Notes under the pieces: model-generated | The model's database searches: none | What the model was told of the DNA's origin: nothing | What the model saw: the letters and a program-made list of their open reading frames with translations, nothing else | Source: Anaerolineales bacterium | GTDB lineage: Bacteria > Chloroflexota > Anaerolineae > Anaerolineales > Villigracilaceae | Assembly (NCBI GenBank): GCA_016928525.1 | Contig: JAFGKO010000211.1 | Coordinates: 1-18,206, forward strand | Direction: 5' to 3' | Length of the DNA: 18,206 nucleotides | Position numbers and translations under genes: made by a program | Part shown: positions 1 through 6,258 of the stretch, piece by piece | Position numbering within the stretch: the stretch's first letter is position 1 | Layout: every line of letters starts with the position of its first letter

Positions 1-75
1 CAAAAACCATACATTTCAAACTATGTCTCGGTCAATCCTTTGTCCCTAAAAAAGGCTTGACAAAGTCATAGTATT

Positions 76-103
76 CGCAATGACATCTAATTCGTGATTT
101 ACT
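76..103. repeat. Half-copy of the CGCAATGACAT repeat
   Basis: CGCAATGACATCT at 76-88 is the right end of the longer palindromic repeat at 4479-4621. The flank GTGATTTACT (94-103) also recurs beyond that copy at 4629-4638. I see no matching left arm TGTCATTGCGAG in the first 75 bases, so this is a remnant or a copy cut by the window edge. The TTGACA at 57-62 just upstream has no good -10 partner. Confidence 0.45.
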
Positions 104-135
104 AAATTTATTGAATATTGATACACTTGCAGAAC

Positions 136-360
136 ATGGAATATCGAGCTTTATCGAACGAAGGACTCGCTCGGCTGCTGCTGGAGCGCCTGGAGCACAT
201 CTCGGTGGATTCGGTCCTGGCGCACAAAGCCAGTGGCGTCCGCGGCGCATTGATCCGCTGCCTGGGGAACAACGACTCGACAAAGTCCAACCGTCTGCAG
301 TATTTACTTGAGCAAGGTTTTTCCATTCTAGAGGCCGCAGCCAAAGAACGAAGCAAATAA
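136..360 (+). CDS. Small hypothetical protein, 74 aa
   Basis: I do not recognise this protein. It reads from ATG at 136 (MEYRALSNEGLARLLLERLE...) to TAA at 358-360. It is soluble-looking and rich in Leu, Arg and Glu, with two likely helices (about residues 8-20 and 55-70), no signal peptide and no membrane segment. An in-frame TTG at 118 would add six residues but is less attractive. No ribosome-binding site precedes the ATG. A possible extended -10 (TGATACACT, 119-127) with TTACTA at 99-104 would start the RNA within a couple of bases of the ATG, so translation may be nearly leaderless. Reading frames overlap on the opposite strand, but their composition is less protein-like. It stands alone, convergent with the sulfotransferase. 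It could be spurious. Confidence 0.5.
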   Translation: MEYRALSNEGLARLLLERLEHISVDSVLAHKASGVRGALIRCLGNNDSTKSNRLQYLLEQGFSILEAAAKERSK

Positions 361-435
361 TTGCGGCTATTCCCGATTTACGCATCAGCGTATATCCCGG
401 TAGTATCCCTCTAAAGTGTTGATCGGGAAATTTTC

Positions 436-462
436 ACCACGGAGACACAGAGTCTCAGTGGT
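436..462 (-). terminator. Hairpin downstream of the sulfotransferase, possible terminator
   Basis: ACCAC (436-440) and GAGAC (442-446) pair with GTCTC (452-456) and GTGGT (458-462): a ten-pair stem with one internal mismatch and a five-base loop. On the minus strand it is followed by GAAAATTT, a weak U-run. The CACCACGGAGACACAGAG part resembles a short sequence commonly repeated in bacterial genomes, so it may be a repeat rather than a dedicated terminator. Confidence 0.4.
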
Positions 463-501
463 AACACATATCGATGGTGCCACTGACACCGAATGGAGGG
501 A

Positions 502-1644
502 CTAAGTGTACCCAAAGCGTTTGAAAACGAATCCAAACCTCTTCAAAATCTCCCTTTTGGACAGCCCCATTTTCCGCAGGGAATATTTATGCCTGCTCTT
601 GAATGAGCTTTCCCTGCGGTTGGCCTCATTCAGGATTTTCTCGAACTCCGGCGACAGCTCGAAAGCAAACTTCTCATAGATGCCCGTGACGATCTGTTTG
701 GGGTTACGCACAAGGTCTTCGTAGCGGATGATCGCATAGCTGTCGGCGGGCGCTTCCGCAAAACGCTCCAGGGGATACTCGTACCATTCTTTTGCCAGCT
801 CGAGCATGTAATCCTTGAACAGATAATTCTCCGCCGGGTCGGAGAACTGCTTCCACTCGTAAGACATCCAACTGATGATGGAGGGAATCGTATCCAGGGG
901 GTTGCGCACCAGGTAGATGATCCTGGTGTCCGGGAAGAACTCGTAGAGCGAATCTATCTTCGGGCAGAAGGTCGGATTCTTGGAGAGGAATTTCTTATCG
1001 CTGTTGCGGGCAAATAAGTGCCGCCGCAGACAATCGCGGTAGAAGCGCATGATCTTGCGCCGCCTGGGCGGGGGCAGCTGCTTGTCGAAATAAGCGTAAT
1101 TCCGGACCAGGTCCGGGTGCGGGAAAAACACGGATGTAAAGATGGTTTCCCAGATATTGAACAGGATGGATTCATCCTCCTCCGGCTCCAGCAGGCCCAT
1201 TTTGTGGATCGGGTTCGAGAGCCAGGTCATTTTTTCCTGCTCCAGCAACCAACGCTGGAGCTTTCCCCCCAGCGCGTCGTCGATCTTTTGGAAAAACCAG
1301 AACACCTTCCGCTGTGAAATGGACGGCGCGAACAGCACCTCCCACATGCGGATGATGGAGAAGTTGGTTTTATCATTTGCCATCAGGCGATGCAGAAAGG
1401 TGGTCCCGCTGCGGGGGTTGCCGATGATGAAGACCGGCTGGGCCAGCTTCTGTTGCTTATACTCCCGGTAAAAAATGTCATCCCAGGCAAACCCAAGCCA
1501 GGATGACAGCTCCAGGAGCGTGAAAATTGGAAAGAAAAAGAGCAGGATAATCACCCGTCTGGGCGTAAGTCGCGCGGGAGTGCCCTCAGACCTGGCCAAT
1601 GAGTAGCCGATCTGTCGCAGGAATAGGCGAAGGTTGAATTTCAT
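502..1644 (-). CDS. Sulfotransferase family protein, 380 aa
   Basis: Likely transfers a sulfuryl group from PAPS to an unknown acceptor. The 5'-phosphosulfate-binding loop VFIIGNPRSGTTFLHRL is at residues 71-87. The 3'-phosphate-binding segment IIYLVRNPLDTIPS is at 242-255, and YAIIRYEDLVRNP at 303-315 matches the later conserved block of the family. KNPTF at about 212-216 lies where many homologues have a K-(S/T)-P substrate motif. Residues 31-45 are strongly hydrophobic, so the enzyme may be anchored in the membrane by its N-terminus. The C-terminus is Lys/Arg-rich. AGGAAC upstream of the ATG supports the start. It is monocistronic, with a palindromic repeat upstream at 1683-1770. The acceptor (lipid, glycan or small molecule) cannot be told from the sequence. 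The family call is firm. Confidence 0.88.
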   Translation of the reverse strand: MKFNLRLFLRQIGYSLARSEGTPARLTPRRVIILLFFFPIFTLLELSSWLGFAWDDIFYREYKQQKLAQPVFIIGNPRSGTTFLHRLMANDKTNFSIIRMWEVLFAPSISQRKVFWFFQKIDDALGGKLQRWLLEQEKMTWLSNPIHKMGLLEPEEDESILFNIWETIFTSVFFPHPDLVRNYAYFDKQLPPPRRRKIMRFYRDCLRRHLFARNSDKKFLSKNPTFCPKIDSLYEFFPDTRIIYLVRNPLDTIPSIISWMSYEWKQFSDPAENYLFKDYMLELAKEWYEYPLERFAEAPADSYAIIRYEDLVRNPKQIVTGIYEKFAFELSPEFEKILNEANRRESSFKSRHKYSLRKMGLSKREILKRFGFVFKRFGYT

Positions 1645-1682
1645 CTTGAGTTCCTATAAAGCGGCCTCCAGCCCCAACCAAA

Positions 1683-1770
1683 TGTCATTGCGAGACCAGC
1701 ACTTTTTGCCGGTCAAAGCAATCCCCTCGCTGGCCAGGAGACTGCTTCGCCACAGATCAGCTCGCAATGA
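1683..1770. repeat. TCATTGCGAG/CTCGCAATGA palindromic repeat, copy 1
   Basis: Perfect terminal inverted repeats TCATTGCGAG (1685-1694) and CTCGCAATGA (1761-1770) enclose an interior that also carries the hallmark AAGCAATCCCC. Similar elements occur at 4479-4621 and 10654-10788. This copy lies between two minus-strand genes, upstream of the sulfotransferase. There is no ORF in it. Repeats with these ends are widely dispersed in bacterial genomes; that comparison is from memory. Confidence 0.8.
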
Positions 1771-1814
1771 AACTGGTAAAAAATTGCGCGAACAAGGCAA
1801 ATGTTGAGCGGTAA

Positions 1815-1857
1815 TACTATAAAAAGCCTGACAGATTTTGTAAACCTGTCAGGCTTT
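1815..1857 (-). terminator. Rho-independent terminator of the cyclophilin gene
   Basis: AAAGCCTGACAG (1823-1834) and CTGTCAGGCTTT (1846-1857) form a perfect 12-bp stem with an 11-base loop. On the minus strand the stem runs into TTTTTATAG. It begins three bases after the cyclophilin stop codon. Confidence 0.9.
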
Positions 1858-1860
1858 AGC

Positions 1861-2544
1861 CTACTCCTCTGTAATTGTAATACTCTCGATCGCATCGCCC
1901 ACAAAATCGGGGTTCTGCTGGGGGTCGCGCAGGCGGATGTCCATGACCACATCCATGCCTTCGATCACCTGCCCGAAGATGGTGTAGCCGCCGTTCAAAT
2001 ATTCTTGCGGGCTGAAGGTGATGAAGAACTGGCTGCCGTTCGTGTCGCGCCCGGCATTAGCCATCGCCACCACGCCAGCCTTGTCGAAGGTCAGGTCGCT
2101 GTCTTCATTGACGAATTGATAACCGGGTCCGCCGCCGCCCGTACCGGTCGGGTCGCCGCCCTGGGCCATGAAGTCGGGCAACACACGGTGGAAGGTGGTG
2201 CCATCATAATAGCCTTCGCGCGCCAGGAAGACAAAGTTGTTGACCGTAACAGGCGCTTTGTCCGGGTAAAGCTGGATGACGATCTCGCCGCCCTTCGCCA
2301 TTTTGACCGTGGCAAAATATTGCTTATTCACATCGATGCTCATGGGTGGCGGGGCATCGTATTGCCTGGCCGTCACCGCTGGCGCATCGACAACATCATC
2401 GCCCTCCCCCGCTCCCTTGGGGAAAGCCAGCCAGGCAATCAGGACCACAGCCACCAGGATCACCCCAATGGCGACAAACTGCATACTATCCATTTTGCGT
2501 GCAAGGCGCTTTTTGCTTGTACTTCTTCGTTTTCTTTGTGACAT
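1861..2544 (-). CDS. Membrane-anchored cyclophilin-type peptidyl-prolyl isomerase, 227 aa
   Basis: Catalyses cis-trans isomerisation of Xaa-Pro bonds, probably on the outer face of the membrane. After a basic N-terminus ([17 protein letters not shown]), one membrane helix spans about residues 22-41. A Pro/Ala-rich linker follows, then a cyclophilin domain at about 74-225. Catalytic motifs are intact: FHR (118-120), FMAQGG (125-130) and [14 protein letters not shown] (151-164), then [14 protein letters not shown]. There is no cleavable signal peptide, so the protein should stay as a type II anchor. I chose ATG at 2542-2544 because a strong GGAGGA lies six bases upstream. An in-frame ATG 21 bases further up overlaps that site and would be read without one. 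A perfect terminator follows immediately, so the gene is probably a single unit. Confidence 0.93.
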   Translation of the reverse strand: MSQRKRRSTSKKRLARKMDSMQFVAIGVILVAVVLIAWLAFPKGAGEGDDVVDAPAVTARQYDAPPPMSIDVNKQYFATVKMAKGGEIVIQLYPDKAPVTVNNFVFLAREGYYDGTTFHRVLPDFMAQGGDPTGTGGGGPGYQFVNEDSDLTFDKAGVVAMANAGRDTNGSQFFITFSPQEYLNGGYTIFGQVIEGMDVVMDIRLRDPQQNPDFVGDAIESITITEE

Positions 2545-2569
2545 TTCCGATCCTCCAAAATACATCGTT

Positions 2570-2610
2570 GGTCAAGTAGGCCGAGTGTTAGTCAATGCCA
2601 TATCGAGACC
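2570..2610. repeat. GGTCGAGTA/TATCGAGACC palindromic repeat, degenerate copy
   Basis: GGTCAAGTAGG at 2570-2580 and ATATCGAGACC at 2600-2610 match the ends of the copy inside the kinase gene (3171-3201), with one change in the left end. It lies in the divergent promoter region between the cyclophilin and the kinase. Confidence 0.6.
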
Positions 2611-2636
2611 GACGTGGCAAAAGTATACTTGTTATT

Positions 2637-2674
2637 GGTGGTCTCGATACTCCGCTTCGCGGTACTCGACCACC
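2637..2674. repeat. GGTCTCGATA/TACTCGACC palindromic repeat, intact copy
   Basis: GGTGGTCTCGATA at 2637-2649 and TACTCGACCACC at 2663-2674 form an almost perfect inverted repeat around an inner CCGCTTCGCGG hairpin. It is the second copy in the 187-base gap upstream of the kinase and in the opposite orientation to the one at 2570. Confidence 0.75.
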
Positions 2675-2731
2675 GACAACAAATTATAAAGCAAGGAATG
2701 TTACAATGAAACCAGCATAACAGGAGTCCCC

Positions 2732-4468
2732 ATGAAACCATCACAATTGCGCGGTCGCTATTTCCGCATCCTGACCTTCTTCGCGGGGGTTATTGCCCGC
2801 TTCATCCTCTGGGAAATCGTCATCCGTTACCTGGGTCTGCGCGGTTGGGTGCGGCGCACGCGCAAGGAGCGCTTCCGCCGCGAGGCCGTCCGCTTCCGCG
2901 CGTTGGCTATCCGCATGGGGGGTGTGATGATCAAGGTCGGCCAGTTCTTGTCATCCCGCATGGACGTGCTGCCGCCCGAAGTGACGGACGAGTTGGCCAA
3001 TTTGCAGGATGAAGTCCCGGCGGAAGATTTCGATGACATCCGCGCGCTGGCCGAAGCCGAATTGGGCGCGCCGTTAGCGGAAATCTTCGTCAGCTTCGAC
3101 CCGGAACCGCTGGCAGCCGCGTCGCTCGGCCAGGTGCACCGGGCCAGGCTTAAGCCCGCCCTGAGCGGAGGGTCGAGTAGGACGAAGTCCGTATCGAGAC
3201 CCGCAGTTGAAGGGGTGGGAAAGGAAGCGGATTTCCACGAAGTGGTCGTCAAAGTGCAGCGCCCGGACATCGCCTCGATCGTGGACGTGGACCTGGCTGC
3301 GCTCCGAAGGGTAGGGAAATGGCTGATGCATTACCGCCCTATCCGCGAACACGCGGACGTGCCTGCCTTGTTGAAGGAATTTTCGATCACCTTGTACGAA
3401 GAGATCGATTATTTCAAGGAGGCCGATAACGCCGAAACGTTCTACCAAAATTTCGAAGGCGATCCGGATGTACACGTGCCGCGCGTGGTGCGCGCCTTGA
3501 GCACCCTGCGCGTGCTGACGCTGGAAGATGTGTACGCCATCAAGATCACGGATTATGCTGACATCACTGCCGCCGGGATCGATCGCACCGAGGTGGCAGA
3601 ACGCTTGCTGGGCACCTACCTGCAACAGATCTTCGAGGACGGCTTCGTGCACGCCGACCCGCACCCGGGCAATCTATTCATCACTCCTTTGCCGTCGAAA
3701 GACGACGACGGGCCGGTAAAGTGGCAGCTCACTTTCGTGGACTTCGGTATGGTGGCGCGCGTACCTGACACAATAAAAAGCAGCCTGCGTGAAATGCTCA
3801 TTGCGGTGGGCACGCGCGACTCGTCACGTTTGGTAAAAGCCTACCAGATGCTGGACATGCTGCTGCCCGGCGCGGACCTGAAGCTGATCGAGCAGGCCGA
3901 GGCGCAGGTCTTCGACCGCTTCTGGGGTATGTCCATGAAGGAACTACGCAGCATCGACCCGCAGGAAATCCGCGAGTTTGCGCACCAGTACCGCGACCTG
4001 ATGTTGAGCATGCCCTTCCAGGTACCGCAAAATTTGATCTACCTGGCGCGCACGGTCGCCATCCTTTCGGGTATGTGTACTGGTCTCAACCCGGACTTCA
4101 ACCTGTGGGGACAATTAGCGCCCTTTGCGCGCAAGCTGGTCGAAGAAGAGACCACCTCCGGCCTGGACTACTGGCTGGACGAACTGGGCCAAATGCTGCA
4201 AACCCTGCTGGCGCTGCCCGGCCAGGCCAGCCGCGCGTTGGCCCAGGTCGAGGGCAGCGGACTGCTGGTTCAGTCGCCGCAGGTCAGCCGCGAAGTGCGT
4301 TCCCTGACCCGCTCGGTAGACAGGTTGACAGGGGGCATCCTCTTCGCTGCGCTGTTACTTGGTGGGGTCATGCTGGTCAACGCAGGGAATAGTGCCTTCG
4401 GCGGCGGTTTGCTGGGCGCGTCCGGGTTGGCGCTGTTATGGGTATTGTTTGGCAATAAGGGGAAATAA
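2732..4468 (+). CDS. ABC1/UbiB-family atypical protein kinase, 578 aa
   Basis: A UbiB/ADCK-like kinase-fold protein, usually an ATPase tied to quinone or isoprenoid lipid metabolism at the membrane. Family landmarks in order: KxGQ motif KVGQ (68-71), Ala-rich loop AAASLGQVHRARL (128-140) in place of a Gly-rich loop, nucleotide-binding Lys174 in VVVKVQRP, EIDYFKEADNAE (224-235), HADPHPGN (307-314) and metal-binding DFG (337-339). Two hydrophobic segments near the C-terminus (about 533-551 and 557-573) should anchor it. ATG at 2732 follows CAGGAG at suitable spacing. The oddity is an extra stretch of roughly 24 residues at about 143-169, between the Ala-rich loop and the VVVKVQRP strand; relatives have only a short turn there. 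Part of it is encoded by an intergenic-type palindromic repeat (3161-3201). All catalytic motifs survive. Quinone synthesis as the role is inferred only from the family. Confidence 0.93.
   Translation: MKPSQLRGRYFRILTFFAGVIARFILWEIVIRYLGLRGWVRRTRKERFRREAVRFRALAIRMGGVMIKVGQFLSSRMDVLPPEVTDELANLQDEVPAEDFDDIRALAEAELGAPLAEIFVSFDPEPLAAASLGQVHRARLKPALSGGSSRTKSVSRPAVEGVGKEADFHEVVVKVQRPDIASIVDVDLAALRRVGKWLMHYRPIREHADVPALLKEFSITLYEEIDYFKEADNAETFYQNFEGDPDVHVPRVVRALSTLRVLTLEDVYAIKITDYADITAAGIDRTEVAERLLGTYLQQIFEDGFVHADPHPGNLFITPLPSKDDDGPVKWQLTFVDFGMVARVPDTIKSSLREMLIAVGTRDSSRLVKAYQMLDMLLPGADLKLIEQAEAQVFDRFWGMSMKELRSIDPQEIREFAHQYRDLMLSMPFQVPQNLIYLARTVAILSGMCTGLNPDFNLWGQLAPFARKLVEEETTSGLDYWLDELGQMLQTLLALPGQASRALAQVEGSGLLVQSPQVSREVRSLTRSVDRLTGGILFAALLLGGVMLVNAGNSAFGGGLLGASGLALLWVLFGNKGK
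3161..3201 (+). repeat. Palindromic repeat inserted in frame in the kinase gene
   Basis: CTGAGCGGAG (3161-3170) then GGTCGAGTAGG (3171-3181) and GTATCGAGACC (3191-3201) are the ends of the family also seen at 2570, 2637 and 4562. Read in the kinase frame it gives LSGGSSRTKSVSRP, without a stop. It sits exactly where the kinase is longer than its family. CTGAGCGGAG also recurs inverted at 10759-10768. Confidence 0.85.
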
Positions 4469-4478
4469 AACGAATCAA

Positions 4479-4621
4479 AATGTCATTGCGAGGGTGTTCT
4501 CCCCGAAGCAATCTCCTGGTTACAAGGTTACATTATAAAGAGGGGATTGCCGCGCCGTCTAGGTCTCGATACGCCCGGCAAACACGGGCTACTCGACCGT
4601 CGACGGCTCGCAATGACATCT
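4479..4621. repeat. Composite palindromic repeat, copy 2, with a nested second repeat
   Basis: Terminal inverted repeats TGTCATTGCGAG (4481-4492) and CTCGCAATGACA (4607-4618) are perfect. The interior has GAAGCAATCTCC and GGGGATTGCCGCGCC. Within the right half, 4562-4598 is a copy of the other family (GGTCTCGATA ... GCTACTCGACC), set between GCCGTC and GACGGC, so one small element appears inserted in the loop of another. It fills the gap between the convergent kinase and small-protein genes, where it could act as a two-way transcription stop. Confidence 0.85.
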
Positions 4622-4642
4622 TGAATATGTGATTTACTGGTT

Positions 4643-4864
4643 TTACGCCTTCTTTTCGTCCATGCGCCGGATGGCAGCATCCAGCATGCTGCGCCAGGCT
4701 AGCAACATCTCACGCCGGGCTCCCTTGCGATGCTCCAGGAAACCCTCGGGCAGTAACAGTTCCACGCTCTTGCGCATCTCCTCGCGAGCGGCGCGGAAGT
4801 GCTGGCGCGCCTCTTCGGGAACACGTTCCTCGTATTTCTTTTGGCGGGTGGTCTTTTCAGCCAT
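4643..4864 (-). CDS. Small charged hypothetical protein, 73 aa
   Basis: I cannot assign a function. The product (MAEKTTRQKKYEERVPEEARQ...) is highly charged and mostly helical, with no membrane segment or Cys. A likely long helix covers residues 16-35 (EEARQHFRAAREEMRKSVEL), and a second one, rich in Arg and Ala, covers about 45-70. A clear AAGGAG seven bases before ATG (4862-4864) and a TATAAT on the minus strand at 4916-4921 support it as a real, separately transcribed gene. It follows the lipoprotein gene by 63 bases and converges with the kinase. DNA- or protein-binding by a small helical domain would be possible, but nothing in the sequence proves it. Confidence 0.75.
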   Translation of the reverse strand: MAEKTTRQKKYEERVPEEARQHFRAAREEMRKSVELLLPEGFLEHRKGARREMLLAWRSMLDAAIRRMDEKKA

Positions 4865-4915
4865 GGCTAACTCCTTTTGTCTACCTTGACAATGTTACAT
4901 TGCCATACCATTTAC

Positions 4916-4921
4916 ATTATA
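4916..4921 (-). promoter_or_regulatory. Possible -10 box of the 73-aa gene
   Basis: Minus-strand TATAAT about 50 bases upstream of the ATG at 4864. No convincing -35 is visible at 16-18 bases, which would lie in the 3' end of the lipoprotein gene. Confidence 0.4.
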
Positions 4922-4927
4922 GCACGC

Positions 4928-5614
4928 CTACGGTTCCGGAGTCGCTGTTGGAGTAGATGTCGCGGTAGCCTCTCCGGTCGCAGTGGGAGAAGAGCCGCCA
5001 ACATTGACAAGCACATAAACCCCGTCGCCGAAGAAGTTGCCGTTGGCATCGGATAAACGCCAGGTACCTTTGAGCTCACCGGTCTTGTTGGTAGGCGCGA
5101 CCATGGGGACAGAAAACTCGTATTGACGACCCGGCTCCACGGTCTGGTTCAAAGTCACGGCCACGCCGCTCATTGCTTCCCCGGCAACGACGTTGAAGAC
5201 AAAGCCCGATTCCCAGGCGCAGGTGCCGGTGTTCGAAACCAGCCAGGTTTTGGTAAAGGACTGGCCGGGTGTCACTTCCGTATTATCCGGAATGGTCACA
5301 TCCTTTACGTAAGACAACCCATAACAGGCAGACGACTGACCGCTGCTGGCAGAGGTGCTTGTTGCCAGCACGCCAGACGAGGTGGTCGGCGCGGCAAATG
5401 TCACCACTGGGACAGGGGTATTGGTCGGTACAGGGGTGGAGGTGGGTTGCGCCAGGGCAGTTTGCGTCAATTGCGCCTGGTAAGTCATCACCGCCAGCGT
5501 CTGAATCTGCTCCATACTCAAAGTCGGTGTCGCTTCAGCATCGCTGCCGCCACAAGCGCTAAGGGCGAATGCCCCAAGCAGGGTCAACACGATGAACTGT
5601 TTTATTTTTTGCAT
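4928..5614 (-). CDS. Lipoprotein with NBR1-like Ig domain, 228 aa
   Basis: A surface lipoprotein of a type frequent in Anaerolineae. The signal peptide (residues 1-20) ends in lipobox LSAC with Cys21 as the lipid site. Residues 22-95 are a low-complexity Thr/Pro/Ser spacer with STPVPTNTPVPV. Residues 97-205 match the Ig-like central domain of NBR1: SACYGLSYVKDVTIPDNTEV, then FTKTWLVSNTGTCAWESG and, late, GELKGTWRLSDANGNFFG. The tail is again Thr/Pro-rich (TATSTPTATPEP). AAGGAG before the ATG and a good promoter at 5652-5679 support the start. The NBR1-type domain is known as a protein-interaction fold; in bacteria its ligands are unknown. No enzyme domain is present, so a role in binding or display at the cell surface is the most I would infer. 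Confidence 0.88.
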   Translation of the reverse strand: MQKIKQFIVLTLLGAFALSACGGSDAEATPTLSMEQIQTLAVMTYQAQLTQTALAQPTSTPVPTNTPVPVVTFAAPTTSSGVLATSTSASSGQSSACYGLSYVKDVTIPDNTEVTPGQSFTKTWLVSNTGTCAWESGFVFNVVAGEAMSGVAVTLNQTVEPGRQYEFSVPMVAPTNKTGELKGTWRLSDANGNFFGDGVYVLVNVGGSSPTATGEATATSTPTATPEP

Positions 5615-5651
5615 GCTAATTCTCCTTTTTCACACTACAAGCAAGAGCGCT

Positions 5652-5679
5652 ATTTTAACCGAATATGCCCAACGGTCAA
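5652..5679 (-). promoter_or_regulatory. Sigma70-like promoter of the lipoprotein gene
   Basis: On the minus strand TTGACC (5674-5679) and TAAAAT (5652-5657) are 16 bases apart and lie 38 bases upstream of the lipoprotein ATG, leaving a short leader with a strong ribosome-binding site. Confidence 0.65.
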
Positions 5680-5745
5680 ATACACGACTATCCCACGACT
5701 GTCCTACTGTATAGATTTAGGACTTACGCAATTCGTGAAAAGGTG

Positions 5746-5790
5746 CCGAAAATAGGGGGTGTGAGCGGCGCTCACACCCCCTATTTTCGG
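5746..5790. repeat. Perfect 21-bp palindromic hairpin with 3-base loop
   Basis: Bases 5746-5766 (CCGAAAATAGGGGGTGTGAGC) are exactly complementary to 5770-5790, with loop GGC. The flanks continue as a weaker inverted repeat: GACTTACGCA at 5721-5730 faces TGCGCAACTTC at 5807-5817. The outer arm ending in AGGACTTACGCA resembles ends of some insertion sequences. It may be a small foldback or MITE-like element. No U-run follows on either strand, so it is not a standard terminator. Confidence 0.8.
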
Positions 5791-5820
5791 TCTATCCCAA
5801 TCAACTGCGCAACTTCTGAG

Positions 5821-5864
5821 ATTAAAACAAAACCAGGCGGATGGATTGTAACGCATCCGCCTGG
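5821..5864 (-). terminator. Rho-independent terminator of the STAS/membrane-protein operon
   Basis: CCAGGCGGATG (5833-5843) pairs with CATCCGCCTGG (5854-5864): an 11-bp stem with a ten-base loop. On the minus strand it is followed by TTTTGTTTTAATC. It lies 18 bases past the stop codon of the STAS-like gene. Confidence 0.85.
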
Positions 5865-5882
5865 CGTAATCAAAAGGTCTTT

Positions 5883-6248
5883 TTATTCGCCCAAGACCAG
5901 CCAATCCTTGGCGGCGGCCTCGCTATCGAAATACTTCAATTGCTGTCCGGTCAGACGCGTCAGCAAGTCAGCCAGCGTACGTTTGATACCCGTCACGCCC
6001 AACACTGCCGTCCTACGCACATGGTCTTTCGTTATAGCAGAGGAGGCGTTCAAAATCGGCATCATTGCGCTGGTTATGTTCGTATCCCTGAAATCCGACA
6101 GGATCAGGAGAGAATTTTTCGGGTGACTGACCACTTCCGCCTGCACCTGTGTCAATTCTTTCTTCAATGCATCGGCGTCGTACATCAAACCCGAAAAGTC
6201 CTGATAGAAAATTTTCTTGTCCCGATATTCAATCCATTTTGAACGCAT
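5883..6248 (-). CDS. SpoIIAA/STAS-like protein, 121 aa
   Basis: A small soluble protein with the pattern of STAS/SpoIIAA-like proteins: an N-terminal strand pair (WIEYRDKKIFYQDFSG, residues 5-20), a helix, the strand SLLILSDFRDTNIT (46-59), a helix, then RTAVLGVTGIKRTLADLLTRLTG (79-101) and a final KYFDSEAAAKDWL (105-117). Many relatives have this ending. ATG at 6246-6248 is preceded by AAGGAGG six bases upstream. An in-frame ATG at 6309-6311 lies inside the neighbour and is unlikely. It is ten bases downstream of the membrane-protein gene and shares its transcript, ended by the terminator at 5821-5864. There is no obvious Ser phosphosite like that of anti-sigma antagonists. A structural or sensing partner of the membrane protein is an inference from operon position. 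Confidence 0.75.
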   Translation of the reverse strand: MRSKWIEYRDKKIFYQDFSGLMYDADALKKELTQVQAEVVSHPKNSLLILSDFRDTNITSAMMPILNASSAITKDHVRRTAVLGVTGIKRTLADLLTRLTGQQLKYFDSEAAAKDWLVLGE

Positions 6249-6258
6249 CCCTGCCTCC

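Noticed and set aside
32..385. Minus-strand ORF opposite the small gene at 136-360
   Set aside because: Cys/Pro/Arg-rich with mixed composition, starting at an unlikely site and running through the repeat end; the plus-strand reading is more protein-like, though neither is certain.
1801..2541. Long plus-strand ORF opposite the cyclophilin
   Set aside because: It is antisense to an intact cyclophilin with all catalytic motifs; its composition (many His and Ala) is what a reverse-strand shadow gives.
3074..3664. Long minus-strand ORF opposite the kinase
   Set aside because: Antisense to conserved kinase motifs and without a ribosome-binding site or recognisable fold.
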